From the NCBI RefSeq assembly GCF_001542415.1, contig NZ_LNCU01000024.1, positions 1-36,980 on the forward strand: a stretch of DNA of 36,980 nt. Reading direction: 5' to 3'. This document shows, piece after piece, positions 1 to 11,416 of the stretch. The position numbers and the translations under genes are program-made. The DNA is from Bradyrhizobium macuxiense (lineage in GTDB: Bacteria; Pseudomonadota; Alphaproteobacteria; Rhizobiales; Xanthobacteraceae). Every line of letters begins with the position of its first letter. Position 1 is the stretch's first letter. The notes below the pieces were generated by a model, which was not told where the DNA came from, searched no databases, and worked only from the letters and a program-made list of their open reading frames with translations.

Positions 1-964
1 TGTGGAGCCTCAAGAGGTTGTTCCCGGTCAATCCGAGTCTGCTGATCGGTGGCTTTGAGCCGATACTGCCATGAGGACGATGCCAGTTGTAGCAATGAAG
101 CCATCGTGGCAACTCGGCTGCTCTTTCTGCTGAGGTGTTGTAGGCCTGCGCATAGGCCCATTCTCGTAGGCTGGTTTGAATGAAGCGTTCGGCCTTGCCA
201 TTGGTTTTGGGTGTATAGGGCCTGGTGCGGATGTGCTTGAGGCCGAGGCGCTTACACGCCCTTAGGAAGGCGAAGGATTTGTAGCACGCGCCGTTGTCGG
301 TCATGACGCGCTGTACCTTCACGCCGAGGCTCACGTAGTAGGCCACGGCCGCCTTGAGGAAAGCGATGGCGCAACCCTTTCGCTCGTTCTTCATGACCTG
401 GCTGAAAGCGATCCGTGACGCATCGTCGATGCAGACATGTACGTATTCCCAGCCTGGCCCTTGACGGCGAGAACGCAGATTGCTCGACCCATGTCGATCG
501 CCGGTGATCCGATGGCCGATCCGATTGAACTTGCCGAGCTTTTTGATGTCTATGTGGATCAGTTCACCAGGATGCTGGCGCTCATAGCGCCGGATCGGCT
601 CGGCCGGCTCCAGGGCAGCCAGCCTGTTCAAACCGAGTCGGCGCAGGATACGGCTGACGGTTGCTGCGGAGACCCCAACTTCGAGCGCGATCTGTTTGCC
701 GGTGTGGCGCTGCCGGCGGAACGTCTCGACAGCGGCGCATGTGGCTGCCGGGGTTTGGCTTGGCAATGAATGAGGCCGCGAGGAACGATCCCGCAAACCA
801 TCGACGCCTAATGCGCGGAAGCGCTTGACCCATTTGGCGACCGTCTTTGCCGTCACATTGAATTGGAGCGCGGCTGTGGCCTTCGTCAGGCCGCCCTCGA
901 TCACGCTCCGCACCATCGCCTCTCGACCTTTCGGCGTCAAAGGCGCATTCTTGTGGATGTTCAT
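1..964 (-). CDS. IS481-family DDE transposase (stop codon outside window)
   Basis: Transposase that cuts and joins the ends of the surrounding IS. I translated the minus strand from ATG at 964; the frame stays open for 321 codons to the window edge. The N-terminus (about 1-115) holds helix-turn-helix segments (KATAALQFNVTAKTVAKWVK and GVSAATVSRILRRLGL). The integrase-type core follows with the catalytic triad D139 (LIHIDIKKL), D223 (VMTDNGACYKS) and E259 (TPKTNGKAERF), a DDx35E spacing. The usual length of about 320 residues is reached at the inverted repeat, so only a codon or two is missing. If the 6-bp target duplication seen on the other side (TCTAGT) precedes position 1, the frame ends Asn-TAG, i.e. 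the stop comes from flanking DNA. No frameshift or internal stop was seen, so the gene is probably functional. Confidence 0.9.
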   Translation of the reverse strand, partial: MNIHKNAPLTPKGREAMVRSVIEGGLTKATAALQFNVTAKTVAKWVKRFRALGVDGLRDRSSRPHSLPSQTPAATCAAVETFRRQRHTGKQIALEVGVSAATVSRILRRLGLNRLAALEPAEPIRRYERQHPGELIHIDIKKLGKFNRIGHRITGDRHGSSNLRSRRQGPGWEYVHVCIDDASRIAFSQVMKNERKGCAIAFLKAAVAYYVSLGVKVQRVMTDNGACYKSFAFLRACKRLGLKHIRTRPYTPKTNGKAERFIQTSLREWAYAQAYNTSAERAAELPRWLHCYNWHRPHGSIGSKPPISRLGLTGNNLLRLH

Positions 965-1047
965 CTGGTCTCTCCGGGGAACACTGAAGTTTCGCAACCT
1001 CAGCTTCCTCGGTTCAGACCAGATGGACAACCTCCTGAAAGCTCACA
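1..1047 (-). mobile_element. IS481-family insertion sequence, apparently complete
   Basis: Both ends are visible as imperfect inverted repeats. Read inward, position 1 begins TGTGGAGCCTCAAGAGGTTG, and the other end (1047 read leftward) begins TGTGAGCTTTCAGGAGGTTG. These agree at about two thirds of 24 positions, including the terminal TGTG and the block AGGTTGT. A single intact transposase gene fills the element. The base after the right end begins TCTAGT, which fits the NCTAGN target preference known for IS481-type elements. The window starts exactly at the other terminus, so the left copy of the target duplication cannot be seen. The intact gene and sharp ends suggest a fairly recent insertion downstream of the atp operon. 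Confidence 0.88.
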
Positions 1048-1053
1048 TCTAGT
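1048..1053. other. Putative IS481 target site, right-hand copy (TCTAGT)
   Basis: The six bases directly outside the right inverted repeat are TCTAGT, a match to NCTAGN, the 6-bp sequence that IS481-type elements are known to duplicate. The partner copy would lie just before position 1, outside the window, so the duplication itself is inferred. Confidence 0.6.
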
Positions 1054-1108
1054 CCTCCCCACGAAATCTGGATGGCATCGGCTCACGACACGTATGAACG
1101 GTCCGATG

Positions 1109-1234
1109 GAGCATGATCCGGAAAAGTGTGAAGCGGTTTTCCCTCGCGACAAACGCGGGACGCGTTTGCGCGGAGATTATGCTCAAACAAGAAGCTAAAG
1201 CGCGATGACGATTCAACCTGATCTCATCGCGCTT
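1109..1234 (+). repeat. Two-hairpin dispersed repeat, copy A (long form)
   Basis: One of four related elements in this window (others at 10113-10219, 31838-31938 and, inverted and partial, 14333-14408). The left module begins GCATGATCCGGAAAAGTGTG and is closed by a near-complementary end (GATTATGCTC). In this long form it contains an extra perfect stem, CAAACGCG-GGA-CGCGTTTG. The right module is a hairpin AAGCGCGATGA...TCATCGCGCTT with a loop of about 15 bases. It lies in the 357-bp gap between the IS and atpC, which holds no gene I can support. It resembles the intergenic palindromes common in Bradyrhizobium genomes (recall, not searched). Confidence 0.85.
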
Positions 1235-1325
1235 CATGACGTAGCGATACTGTCCGCGTCACACGAACGTGCATGCCCGCAGCCTTGATACCCGGCGCAA
1301 AACGCGGTCAGGAATTCCTGGGCAC

Positions 1326-1363
1326 AATAAGCAACAGCGCCCGCCAGGGTTTGGCGAGCGCTG
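1326..1363 (-). terminator. Terminator of the atp operon
   Basis: Read on the minus strand, 12-base arms CAGCGCTCGCCA and TGGCGGGCGCTG pair with one G-U wobble around a 5-base loop, followed by the T-rich TTGCTTATT. It starts about 40 bases beyond the atpC stop codon, the expected place for an intrinsic terminator. The T-tract is interrupted, so termination may be partial. Confidence 0.65.
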
Positions 1364-1404
1364 AATTCGGTCAGGTCTTGTAGGCGATGAGCGTCGCGGA
1401 CCGC

Positions 1405-1812
1405 TTAATGCATCGCCGTGGTGTTGAGCTCGTTCTGGATGCTCTTGAAGTGGTCGAGCCGCTCGATCGCGTGATCGAGCTCGGAGCCTTCCTTCTCGGC
1501 GAGCTTCTCTTCCATCTCCTTGATGGTCTCCGCGAACTTCGCGCGATCGAGCTCGGCAATCGTGGTCGCGACGTCGGCGAGCACGGTGAGGCCCTTGTCC
1601 GACATCTCGGCAAGGCCACCGAGCACGATCACCTTGTCGCGCTTGCCGGCGGTGATGATCGTCAGGATGCCCGGGCGAACCGCGGCGACTATAGGCGTGT
1701 GGCCGGCGAGAACGCCGAAATCGCCTTCCACGCCGGGGACGTCAACCTGATCGACCTCGCCGGAGAAGGCGAGCTTTTCGGGAGAGACGAGATCGAAGTG
1801 GAAGGTGGCCAT
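1405..1812 (-). CDS. atpC: ATP synthase F1 epsilon subunit
   Basis: Epsilon subunit of F1 (135 aa), part of the central stalk that couples rotation to catalysis and can inhibit ATP hydrolysis. The N-terminal beta-sandwich is recognisable ([20 protein letters not shown], then [20 protein letters not shown]), followed by a helical C-terminal hairpin rich in Glu and Lys. I place the start at ATG 1812 (MATFHF), preceded by GGAAAG. A longer frame upstream would translate the repeat sequence between atpD and atpC and is rejected. It is the last gene of the atpHAGDC operon, 116 bp after atpD, with the terminator downstream. Confidence 0.96.
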   Translation of the reverse strand: MATFHFDLVSPEKLAFSGEVDQVDVPGVEGDFGVLAGHTPIVAAVRPGILTIITAGKRDKVIVLGGLAEMSDKGLTVLADVATTIAELDRAKFAETIKEMEEKLAEKEGSELDHAIERLDHFKSIQNELNTTAMH

Positions 1813-1836
1813 GGTCTTTCCGTTCTTTGCGCTGTC

Positions 1837-1912
1837 ACCCGCGGGCTCGACCCGCGGGTCCATCAGTCAAAACACTTCTCGTTCGATGGATCGCCGGATC
1901 AAGTCCGGCGAT
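1837..1912. repeat. Pair of perfect GC hairpins between atpD and atpC
   Basis: Two perfect 9-bp stems with 5-base loops lie in the atpD-atpC gap: ACCCGCGGG-CTCGA-CCCGCGGGT (1837-1859) and ATCGCCGGA-TCAAG-TCCGGCGAT (1890-1912). The outer flanks are also partly complementary (GTCA and GATGA). This is a REP-like intra-operon element. It may block 3' exonucleases or lower downstream expression; that role is inferred. Confidence 0.8.
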
Positions 1913-1928
1913 GACGACATCCTGAAGC

Positions 1929-4275
<2,347 letters not shown>

Positions 4276-4335
4276 TCTTCGTTCACCCCGGCGATCCGAC
4301 CGCCACGGTCAGATCGCAAGCCTCTCTGTTCGTCT

Positions 4336-4356
4336 CGCCCGGCCGTCGGCCGGGCG
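4336..4356. repeat. Perfect 9-bp hairpin between atpA and atpG
   Basis: CGCCCGGCC-GTC-GGCCGGGCG is a perfect inverted repeat with a 3-base loop, about 30 bases 3' of the atpA stop codon, inside the operon. No T-run follows, so it is not a standard terminator. An mRNA-stabilising or attenuating role is inferred. Confidence 0.75.
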
Positions 4357-4383
4357 ATGCCCCACTCTTACGCGAAGGTCTTC

Positions 4384-6473
<2,090 letters not shown>

Positions 6474-6571
6474 GTGCTCGCTCTTTTTTGCTGTCAAACT
6501 CGCAAGGGAAAAACCGTCGCCACCAAAAGCAGCGCCTAGCGATCCAAGCCCTTGGAATTCAAGCGGGACTT

Positions 6572-6614
6572 CGATTTTCGACCGGCACGGGACGTGCCGG
6601 GACCGTTAAAATCG
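6572..6614 (-). promoter_or_regulatory. Structured element upstream of atpH (leader or operator)
   Basis: A perfect 7-bp stem CCGGCAC-GGGAC-GTGCCGG (6582-6600) is nested in a second complementary pair, CGATTTT (6572-6578) and AAAATCG (6608-6614), with unpaired bases between the two stems. It lies 100-140 bases before the atpH start codon. It could be a 5' leader structure of the atp mRNA or a DNA palindrome; the sequence alone cannot decide. The whole 6474-7104 region (631 bp) contains no gene I can support. Confidence 0.5.
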
Positions 6615-6619
6615 CGGCT

Positions 6620-6634
6620 TTGCTAACATAGCAA
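6620..6634. promoter_or_regulatory. Palindrome TTGCTA-ACA-TAGCAA upstream of atpH
   Basis: A perfect 6-bp inverted repeat with a 3-base centre, about 150 bp before the atpH start and flanked on both sides by CGCG. On the minus strand it contains TATGTT, a possible -10. The size and symmetry suit a dimeric regulator or the atp promoter; no regulator is identified. Confidence 0.35.
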
Positions 6635-6853
6635 TCGCGCAGGTGCAACATGACGACATAAGCTGGCGCCGCCTTGTCGCACGCCGGTCACGCCGGCCAT
6701 CGGCACGGGCCGAATCAGAAAATTCTATGCGCGGGAATTTGCCGTCCCGCCCCGGCGTTCGCTCGACCCGAATTGGTTCCGCAAGAAATTTGCATGGGTC
6801 CATGCGCGCCGCCGCAAGGAACCAACGGCAGGCGCGCGTTCCATTTGGCGAAT

Positions 6854-6899
6854 ACTTACCGAAAACTTACCTCAGCGCCGTTAGACAGTATTCGTAAGT
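6854..6899. promoter_or_regulatory. Repeated ACTTAC motifs upstream of rlpA-like gene
   Basis: ACTTACC occurs twice 11 bp apart (6854-6860 and 6865-6871), about one helical turn. An inverted copy, GTAAGT, lies at 6894-6899, just before the CtrA box. This arrangement resembles tandem response-regulator half-sites, but I cannot assign the binding protein. Confidence 0.3.
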
Positions 6900-6909
6900 A
6901 TCCAACTCG

Positions 6910-6924
6910 TTAAAAATTAGTTAA
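6910..6924 (+). promoter_or_regulatory. Perfect CtrA-type binding site (TTAA-N7-TTAA)
   Basis: TTAA-AAATTAG-TTAA matches the full consensus of the alphaproteobacterial cell-cycle regulator CtrA with correct 7-base spacing. It lies 181 bp upstream of the rlpA-like start codon, in an AT-rich patch of an otherwise GC-rich region. CtrA control of a septum or cell-wall gene fits the biology of the group; binding itself is inferred. Confidence 0.55.
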
Positions 6925-7104
6925 AGAACAAGGTTACGGAACCTCTCGGGAATACCTAAACGCGGTAACAAGATATTTCAGCCTGAGACAATCCCGATTT
7001 ACTGCCCAATTCGTGCCTCATTGGGAAACCAAACGGCCAGGGTCAACGAGGGACGGGGGTTCCACTTGCCACGGTCGTGGCAATACTGTCTGAGGGTCTT
7101 ATCA

Positions 7105-7599
7105 ATGCTAAACGTGAAGAAGGCGGCGGGCCAGATAGCCCAGTCGCGTACGGCGCTTGTCGTTGTCGCCGCCACTCTCCTGGTCGGGGGCAGCGTCACT
7201 GAGGCGTCCGCGAAGTCCAGGTATCACCACCATCGCTACCATCATCATCACCACGCGCGCGCCGAAACCTCTTCCTGGCGCAATGCCAACGCTTCGATTG
7301 CCCAGCCGACCGGCGGCCACAGTTTCTCGGGGATGGCCTCCTTCTACGGCAACGAGTCCGGCAGCCGCACCGCCTCCGGTCAGCGCTTCAACCAGAACGC
7401 CATGACCGCGGCTCACCGCTCCCTGCCGTTCGGCACCAGGCTCCGCGTCAGCCATGGTGGCCGCAGCGTCATCGTCACCATCAATGATCGTGGCCCCTTC
7501 GTCCGTGGCCGTGTGCTCGACCTCTCCACCGGCGCAGCTCGCGCCATCGGCCTGACCGGTGCCGGCGTCGGCCGCGTCACAGCCGAGGTCGTCTCCTGA
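7105..7599 (+). CDS. rlpA: RlpA-like double-psi beta-barrel cell-wall protein
   Basis: Exported protein (164 aa) of the RlpA septal-ring family; some family members are lytic transglycosylases acting on denuded glycan at division sites. The start is ATG 7105 with GAGGG upstream. Residues 1-36 form a signal peptide (basic n-region, ALVVVAATLLVGG core, cleavage after EASA). No lipobox Cys is seen, unlike classical lipoprotein RlpA. Next is a histidine-rich stretch, RYHHHRYHHHHHARA. The C-terminal domain is a single DPBB: GMASFYGNESGSRTASGQRF, MTAAHRSLPFGTRLRV, then VTINDRGPFVRGRVLDLS. No SPOR domain is present, so this is a short form. A CtrA box lies upstream and a strong terminator downstream. 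Confidence 0.85.
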   Translation: MLNVKKAAGQIAQSRTALVVVAATLLVGGSVTEASAKSRYHHHRYHHHHHARAETSSWRNANASIAQPTGGHSFSGMASFYGNESGSRTASGQRFNQNAMTAAHRSLPFGTRLRVSHGGRSVIVTINDRGPFVRGRVLDLSTGAARAIGLTGAGVGRVTAEVVS

Positions 7600-7661
7600 G
7601 CGAGTTCAGTAAGCGTAGCGTTGCGTAACGGCCGCGAGACCAGTTTCGCGCGCCAAGAATG

Positions 7662-7697
7662 GCCTGCCGTCGCGAATGACGGCAGGCTTTTTCTTAT
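7662..7697 (+). terminator. Rho-independent terminator after rlpA-like gene
   Basis: A perfect 10-bp stem GCCTGCCGTC-GCGAAT-GACGGCAGGC followed by TTTTTCTTATT, 63 bases after the stop codon. A textbook intrinsic terminator on the plus strand. Confidence 0.93.
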
Positions 7698-7705
7698 TCT
7701 TTCCA

Positions 7706-7859
7706 GCGTCATTGCGAGCCATCCGGTCGGCGCGAAGCGCCGCCGGATGACAGGCTCCGCGAAGCAATCCATCGCGCAGCACACGGGGAGAAATGGATTG
7801 CTTCGTCGCTTCAGCGCAAAATTGCTTCGCAATTTTGTCGCGAGCTCCTCGTAATGACG
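7706..7859. repeat. REP-like compound palindrome (CGTCATTGCGAG family)
   Basis: The ends are complementary, GCGTCATTGCGAG and CTCCTCGTAATGACG. Inside are the inverted pair GCGAAGCAATCCAT / ATGGATTGCTTCGT and a small hairpin CAAAATTGC-TTC-GCAATTTTG. It fills the gap between the convergent rlpA-like and priA genes. It matches the style of intergenic palindromes abundant in Bradyrhizobium and Rhodopseudomonas (recall). No coding potential is supported. Confidence 0.8.
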
Positions 7860-7876
7860 GTCAGAATTGAAGCCGC

Positions 7877-10087
7877 TCACAAAAAGCTTTGCGGATCGAC
7901 ATCGACCTCGAGCTTCAGATTGCCCTTGGTCTTCGGGCCTGCGGCCAGCCACTCGCGGAGATATTGCGACAGATCGACATTGCGTAGCGACTTCACCAGC
8001 AGGCGGAACCGATAGCGGCCCTTGATGACCGCAAGCGGCGCCTCTGCCGGGCCGAGCACCTGGACCCGCTCATCGAGCGGCGCGACCGCAGCAAGCTTGC
8101 GCGCGAAGCCTTCCGCGGTGGGACGATCGCCGGCCGAGACGATCAGGCTCGCCAGCCGGCCGAACGGCGGATAGCCGGTGCGTTCGCGGATCTCGATCTC
8201 GCTGGCGTAGAATGCCTCGCGGTCGTTCGCGATCAGGGCCTTGATGACGGGATGTTCGGGCTGGTGCGTCTGCAGGTAGCCGACGCCGCGCCCCTGGTCG
8301 CGGCCGGCGCGGCCGACCACCTGGTTCAGGAGCTGAAACGTACGCTCGGCGGCGCGCGGATCGCCGTTGCTCAAGCCCAGATCGGCGTCGACGACGCCGA
8401 CCAGATTGAGCCGCGGGAAATTATGCCCCTTGGCCACGAGCTGGGTGCCGATGATGATGTCGACGCGCCCTTCCGCGATCTCGTTCAGCTCGCTGCGCAT
8501 GGTCTCGATCGAGGTGATGAGGTCGCTCGAGAGCACCATGGTGCGCGCCTCCGGGAAGATGTTCGCCGCCTCTTCTTGCAGGCGTTCGACGCCGGGACCG
8601 ACCGCGGCCAGCGATTCCTCCGCCGCACAATGCGGGCAGATGTTCGGACGCGGCATCGAGAAACCGCAGTGATGACAGACCAGGCGCTGGCGGAAGCGAT
8701 GATCGACCAGCCAGGCGTCGCAGATCGTGCAGGCGAAGCGATGGCCGCAGGCACGGCACAATGTCAGCGGCGCGTAGCCGCGACGGTTGAGGAACAGCAA
8801 CGCCTGCTCGCGCCGCTCGATCGCAAAGCGGATCTGCTCGGCGAGCGGCGGTGAGATGAAGCGGCCGCGTGGCGGCGGCGCGCGCCGCATGTCGATCGCC
8901 TCGATATGCGGCATGTGCTGGCCGCCGAACCGCGACGGCAGCGCCACCCGCTGGTAGCGTCCCTTGCGTGCATTGACCTCGCTCTCGACCGAAGGGGTGG
9001 CGGAGGCCAGCACGATCGGGATCCTGGCGATATGCGCACGCACCACCGCCATGTCGCGGGCGTGATAATGCGCGCCGTCGTCCTGCTTGTAGGCCTGATC
9101 GTGCTCTTCATCGACGATGATGAGACCGAGATCGGCATAGGGCAGGAACAACGCCGAGCGGGCGCCGACCACGACCGGTGCCTTGCCCTCCGAGATCGCC
9201 GCCCAATTTCTTGCGCGCGTGCGCGGCGTGAGTTCCGAATGCCATTCGAGCGGCCGCACGCCGAAGCGCTGCGAGAAGCGATCGAGGAACTGGCCGGTCA
9301 GCGCGATTTCCGGCATCAGGATCAGCGACTGCTTGCCGCGCCGGATGTTTTCGGCGATCGCCTCGAAATAGACCTCGGTCTTGCCGGAGCCGGTGACGCC
9401 GTCGAGCAGCGCAACATGAAAGCTGCCGCTCGCCGCAAGCGTCCGCATCATGTCGACCGCGCCGCGCTGCTCGCGCGAGAAATCCGGCTGGGCATAGGCA
9501 GGATCCGGAGCCGGCGGCGCCTGCGGCGGCGGCATCACCTCGACCGTCAGCGTGCCTTCGTCGACCAGACCGTCGATCACGCCGGAACTGACGCCGGCCT
9601 CGCGCGCCGCCTCCGATTTGCCGTGCAGCAGGCCATCCGACAGCACCTCGATCGCCCGCCGGCGCGCCGGCGTCAGGCGCTGCGGCGGTTCGCCGACCAG
9701 GCGCACGCCGAGACGGGTGCGCTCGGGCCCGAGATTCTCGCCCATGCGCAGGGTCATCCGCAGCACCATGCCGCGGGCCGACAGCGTGTAATTGGACACC
9801 CAATCGACGAGCTGGCGCAGTTCCGTTTTCAGCGGCGGCACGTCGAGCTTCTCGCTGACGTCCTTGAGCCGGTTGTGCAGCCGCGGATCGGGATTGGCAT
9901 TCTCGGCCCATACGACCGCGACGACCTCGCGCGGCCCCAACGGAACGCAGACGACATCGCCCGGCGCGAGCGCCATGCCGCGCGGGACGCGGTAGGAATA
10001 GGTCTGGTTCAGCGCGACGGGGACCAGCACGTCGATGACGCGCGTCGTCGATGCAGAGGCTGTGCCGGGGCGCGTGGCGTGGTCCAT
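7877..10087 (-). CDS. priA: Primosomal replication restart helicase PriA
   Basis: 3'-5' DNA helicase (736 aa) that reloads the replisome at collapsed forks. The N-terminal DNA-binding region includes VIDVLVPVALNQTYSYRVP. The helicase core has Walker A GVTGSGKT (230-237) and the DEEH box in LIIVDEEHDQAYKQDD (326-329). Between the helicase lobes eight cysteines in CxxC pairs (CRAC, CTIC, CHHC, CPHC) form the PriA zinc-binding insert. I start at ATG 10087 (MDHATRPG). An in-frame ATG at 10171 would add 28 residues, but those are a translation of the dispersed repeat upstream and are rejected. It is divergent from the Xer gene. Confidence 0.96.
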   Translation of the reverse strand: MDHATRPGTASASTTRVIDVLVPVALNQTYSYRVPRGMALAPGDVVCVPLGPREVVAVVWAENANPDPRLHNRLKDVSEKLDVPPLKTELRQLVDWVSNYTLSARGMVLRMTLRMGENLGPERTRLGVRLVGEPPQRLTPARRRAIEVLSDGLLHGKSEAAREAGVSSGVIDGLVDEGTLTVEVMPPPQAPPAPDPAYAQPDFSREQRGAVDMMRTLAASGSFHVALLDGVTGSGKTEVYFEAIAENIRRGKQSLILMPEIALTGQFLDRFSQRFGVRPLEWHSELTPRTRARNWAAISEGKAPVVVGARSALFLPYADLGLIIVDEEHDQAYKQDDGAHYHARDMAVVRAHIARIPIVLASATPSVESEVNARKGRYQRVALPSRFGGQHMPHIEAIDMRRAPPPRGRFISPPLAEQIRFAIERREQALLFLNRRGYAPLTLCRACGHRFACTICDAWLVDHRFRQRLVCHHCGFSMPRPNICPHCAAEESLAAVGPGVERLQEEAANIFPEARTMVLSSDLITSIETMRSELNEIAEGRVDIIIGTQLVAKGHNFPRLNLVGVVDADLGLSNGDPRAAERTFQLLNQVVGRAGRDQGRGVGYLQTHQPEHPVIKALIANDREAFYASEIEIRERTGYPPFGRLASLIVSAGDRPTAEGFARKLAAVAPLDERVQVLGPAEAPLAVIKGRYRFRLLVKSLRNVDLSQYLREWLAAGPKTKGNLKLEVDVDPQSFL

Positions 10088-10112
10088 GGAATCCTGCTTT
10101 GAACCCGATCGG

Positions 10113-10219
10113 GCTAAAGCATGATCCGGAAAAGTGTGAAGCGGTTTTCCGAAAAGATCATGCTTAAACAAGAAGCTAAAGCGCGATGACGATCCAACCT
10201 GATCTCATCGCGCTTTAGC
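10113..10219 (+). repeat. Two-hairpin dispersed repeat, copy B (short form)
   Basis: The left module AGCATGATC...GATCATGCT has an inner stem CGGAAAA/GTTTTCCG. The right module is a 13-bp stem TAAAGCGCGATGA...TCATCGCGCTTTA. GCTAAAGC marks the left end, recurs at the start of the right module, and appears inverted (GCTTTAGC) at the right end. It sits between the divergent priA and Xer genes, so it overlaps their likely promoter or 5' UTR region. Confidence 0.88.
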
Positions 10220-10295
10220 ACCGCTTCGTCGCCTTAGCGAACGGTAAACGAAGGAAGTGCGATATAATCAGGAGAATCGCAGCGCCAATAGTGCC

Positions 10296-11267
10296 ATGGC
10301 CCGGACCGAGCAATCCATTCAGCCGATCGAACTCGACTGCGCCGACGCGACCGTCACCCAGGAGATGACGCGCTGGCTGTCGCATCTGCGCGCCGAGCGG
10401 CGGCTGTCGCCGAAGACGCTCGAGGCCTATGCCCGCGACGTGCGCCAGTGCCTGGTGTTCCTGGCCGGGCATTGGGGCACGCAGGTGACGCTTGCGGCTT
10501 TTGCCGCCCTCGAGGCCAGCGATGTCCGCGCCTTCATGGCGATGCGGCGCACTGAGGAGATCGGCGGACGGTCTCTGATGCGGGCGCTGGCCGGCCTGCG
10601 TTCATTCGGGCGCTTCTTGGAACGCGAAGGCAAGGGCAAGGTCGGCGCGCTCTCGGCCATTCGGGCGCCGAAGATTGCAAAGAGCCTGCCGAAGCCGATC
10701 CACATGGAAGCGGCCAAGCGCTTCGCCGATGCGGACGAGCGCGCCGGCGAAGAACGCGAGACCTGGATTCTCGTCCGCGACGCGGCCGTCATGGCGCTGC
10801 TCTATGGTTCGGGCCTGCGCATCTCCGAGGCGCTGGGGCTGAAGCGTCGCGACGTGCCGAAGCCCGGCGAAGGCGACGTGCTGGTCGTCACCGGCAAGGG
10901 CAACAAGACCCGCATGGTGCCGGTGCTGCAGAACGTGCTGCAGCTGATCGCTGATTACGCGGCGATCTGCCCGCATCAGCTCAGTCCCACCGGGCCGATG
11001 TTCGTCGGCGCGCGCGGCGGTCCCTTGAGCCCGCGCATCATCCAGCTCACCATGGAGCGGCTGCGTGGCGCGCTCGGCCTGCCCGACAGTGCCACGCCGC
11101 ACGCGCTGCGGCACTCCTTCGCCACGCATCTGCTCAGCCGCGGCGGCGATCTGCGCGCGATCCAGGAATTGCTCGGCCACGCGTCGCTGTCGACCACGCA
11201 GATCTATACCGGCATCGATAGCGAGCGCCTGCTCGAGGTCTACCGCTCGGCGCATCCGCGCGGGTGA
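10296..11267 (+). CDS. xerC: Tyrosine recombinase XerC/XerD
   Basis: Site-specific recombinase (323 aa) that resolves chromosome dimers at dif with a partner Xer protein. The N-terminal SAM-like core-binding domain spans about 17-110 ([20 protein letters not shown]). All six catalytic residues are present in the C-terminal domain: R175 ([10 protein letters not shown]), K201 (TGKGNKTR), H269 and R272 ([11 protein letters not shown]), H295 ([11 protein letters not shown]) and Y304 (IYTGI). The start is uncertain: ATG 10296 gives MARTEQS, while GTG 10257 would add 13 residues but has no properly spaced Shine-Dalgarno. Position next to priA makes this a housekeeping Xer gene, not an integron or phage integrase. 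XerC versus XerD is not certain. Confidence 0.88.
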   Translation: MARTEQSIQPIELDCADATVTQEMTRWLSHLRAERRLSPKTLEAYARDVRQCLVFLAGHWGTQVTLAAFAALEASDVRAFMAMRRTEEIGGRSLMRALAGLRSFGRFLEREGKGKVGALSAIRAPKIAKSLPKPIHMEAAKRFADADERAGEERETWILVRDAAVMALLYGSGLRISEALGLKRRDVPKPGEGDVLVVTGKGNKTRMVPVLQNVLQLIADYAAICPHQLSPTGPMFVGARGGPLSPRIIQLTMERLRGALGLPDSATPHALRHSFATHLLSRGGDLRAIQELLGHASLSTTQIYTGIDSERLLEVYRSAHPRG

Positions 11268-11416
11268 AGGTGCGGAGCGCGCTCAAATATGGCGCGGACC
11301 GGTTCGATGGGCGAACTGCACTGTTCATATTCATACGCTCGCCATAAAGGCGCCGCCCCTTGCGTTGCAGGCTGCATTCGGTAATCGTGCACCGGACTCA
11401 TCCGGAGGGGGGAATC

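Noticed and set aside
437..769. 110-codon plus-strand frame inside the IS element
   Set aside because: It is antisense to the intact transposase frame, which runs unbroken from 964 to the window edge with the complete DDE motif.
1048..1404. Possible small genes between the IS and atpC
   Set aside because: The frames there (for example 863-1198 plus and 1049-1237 minus) are translations of the IS end and the dispersed repeat.
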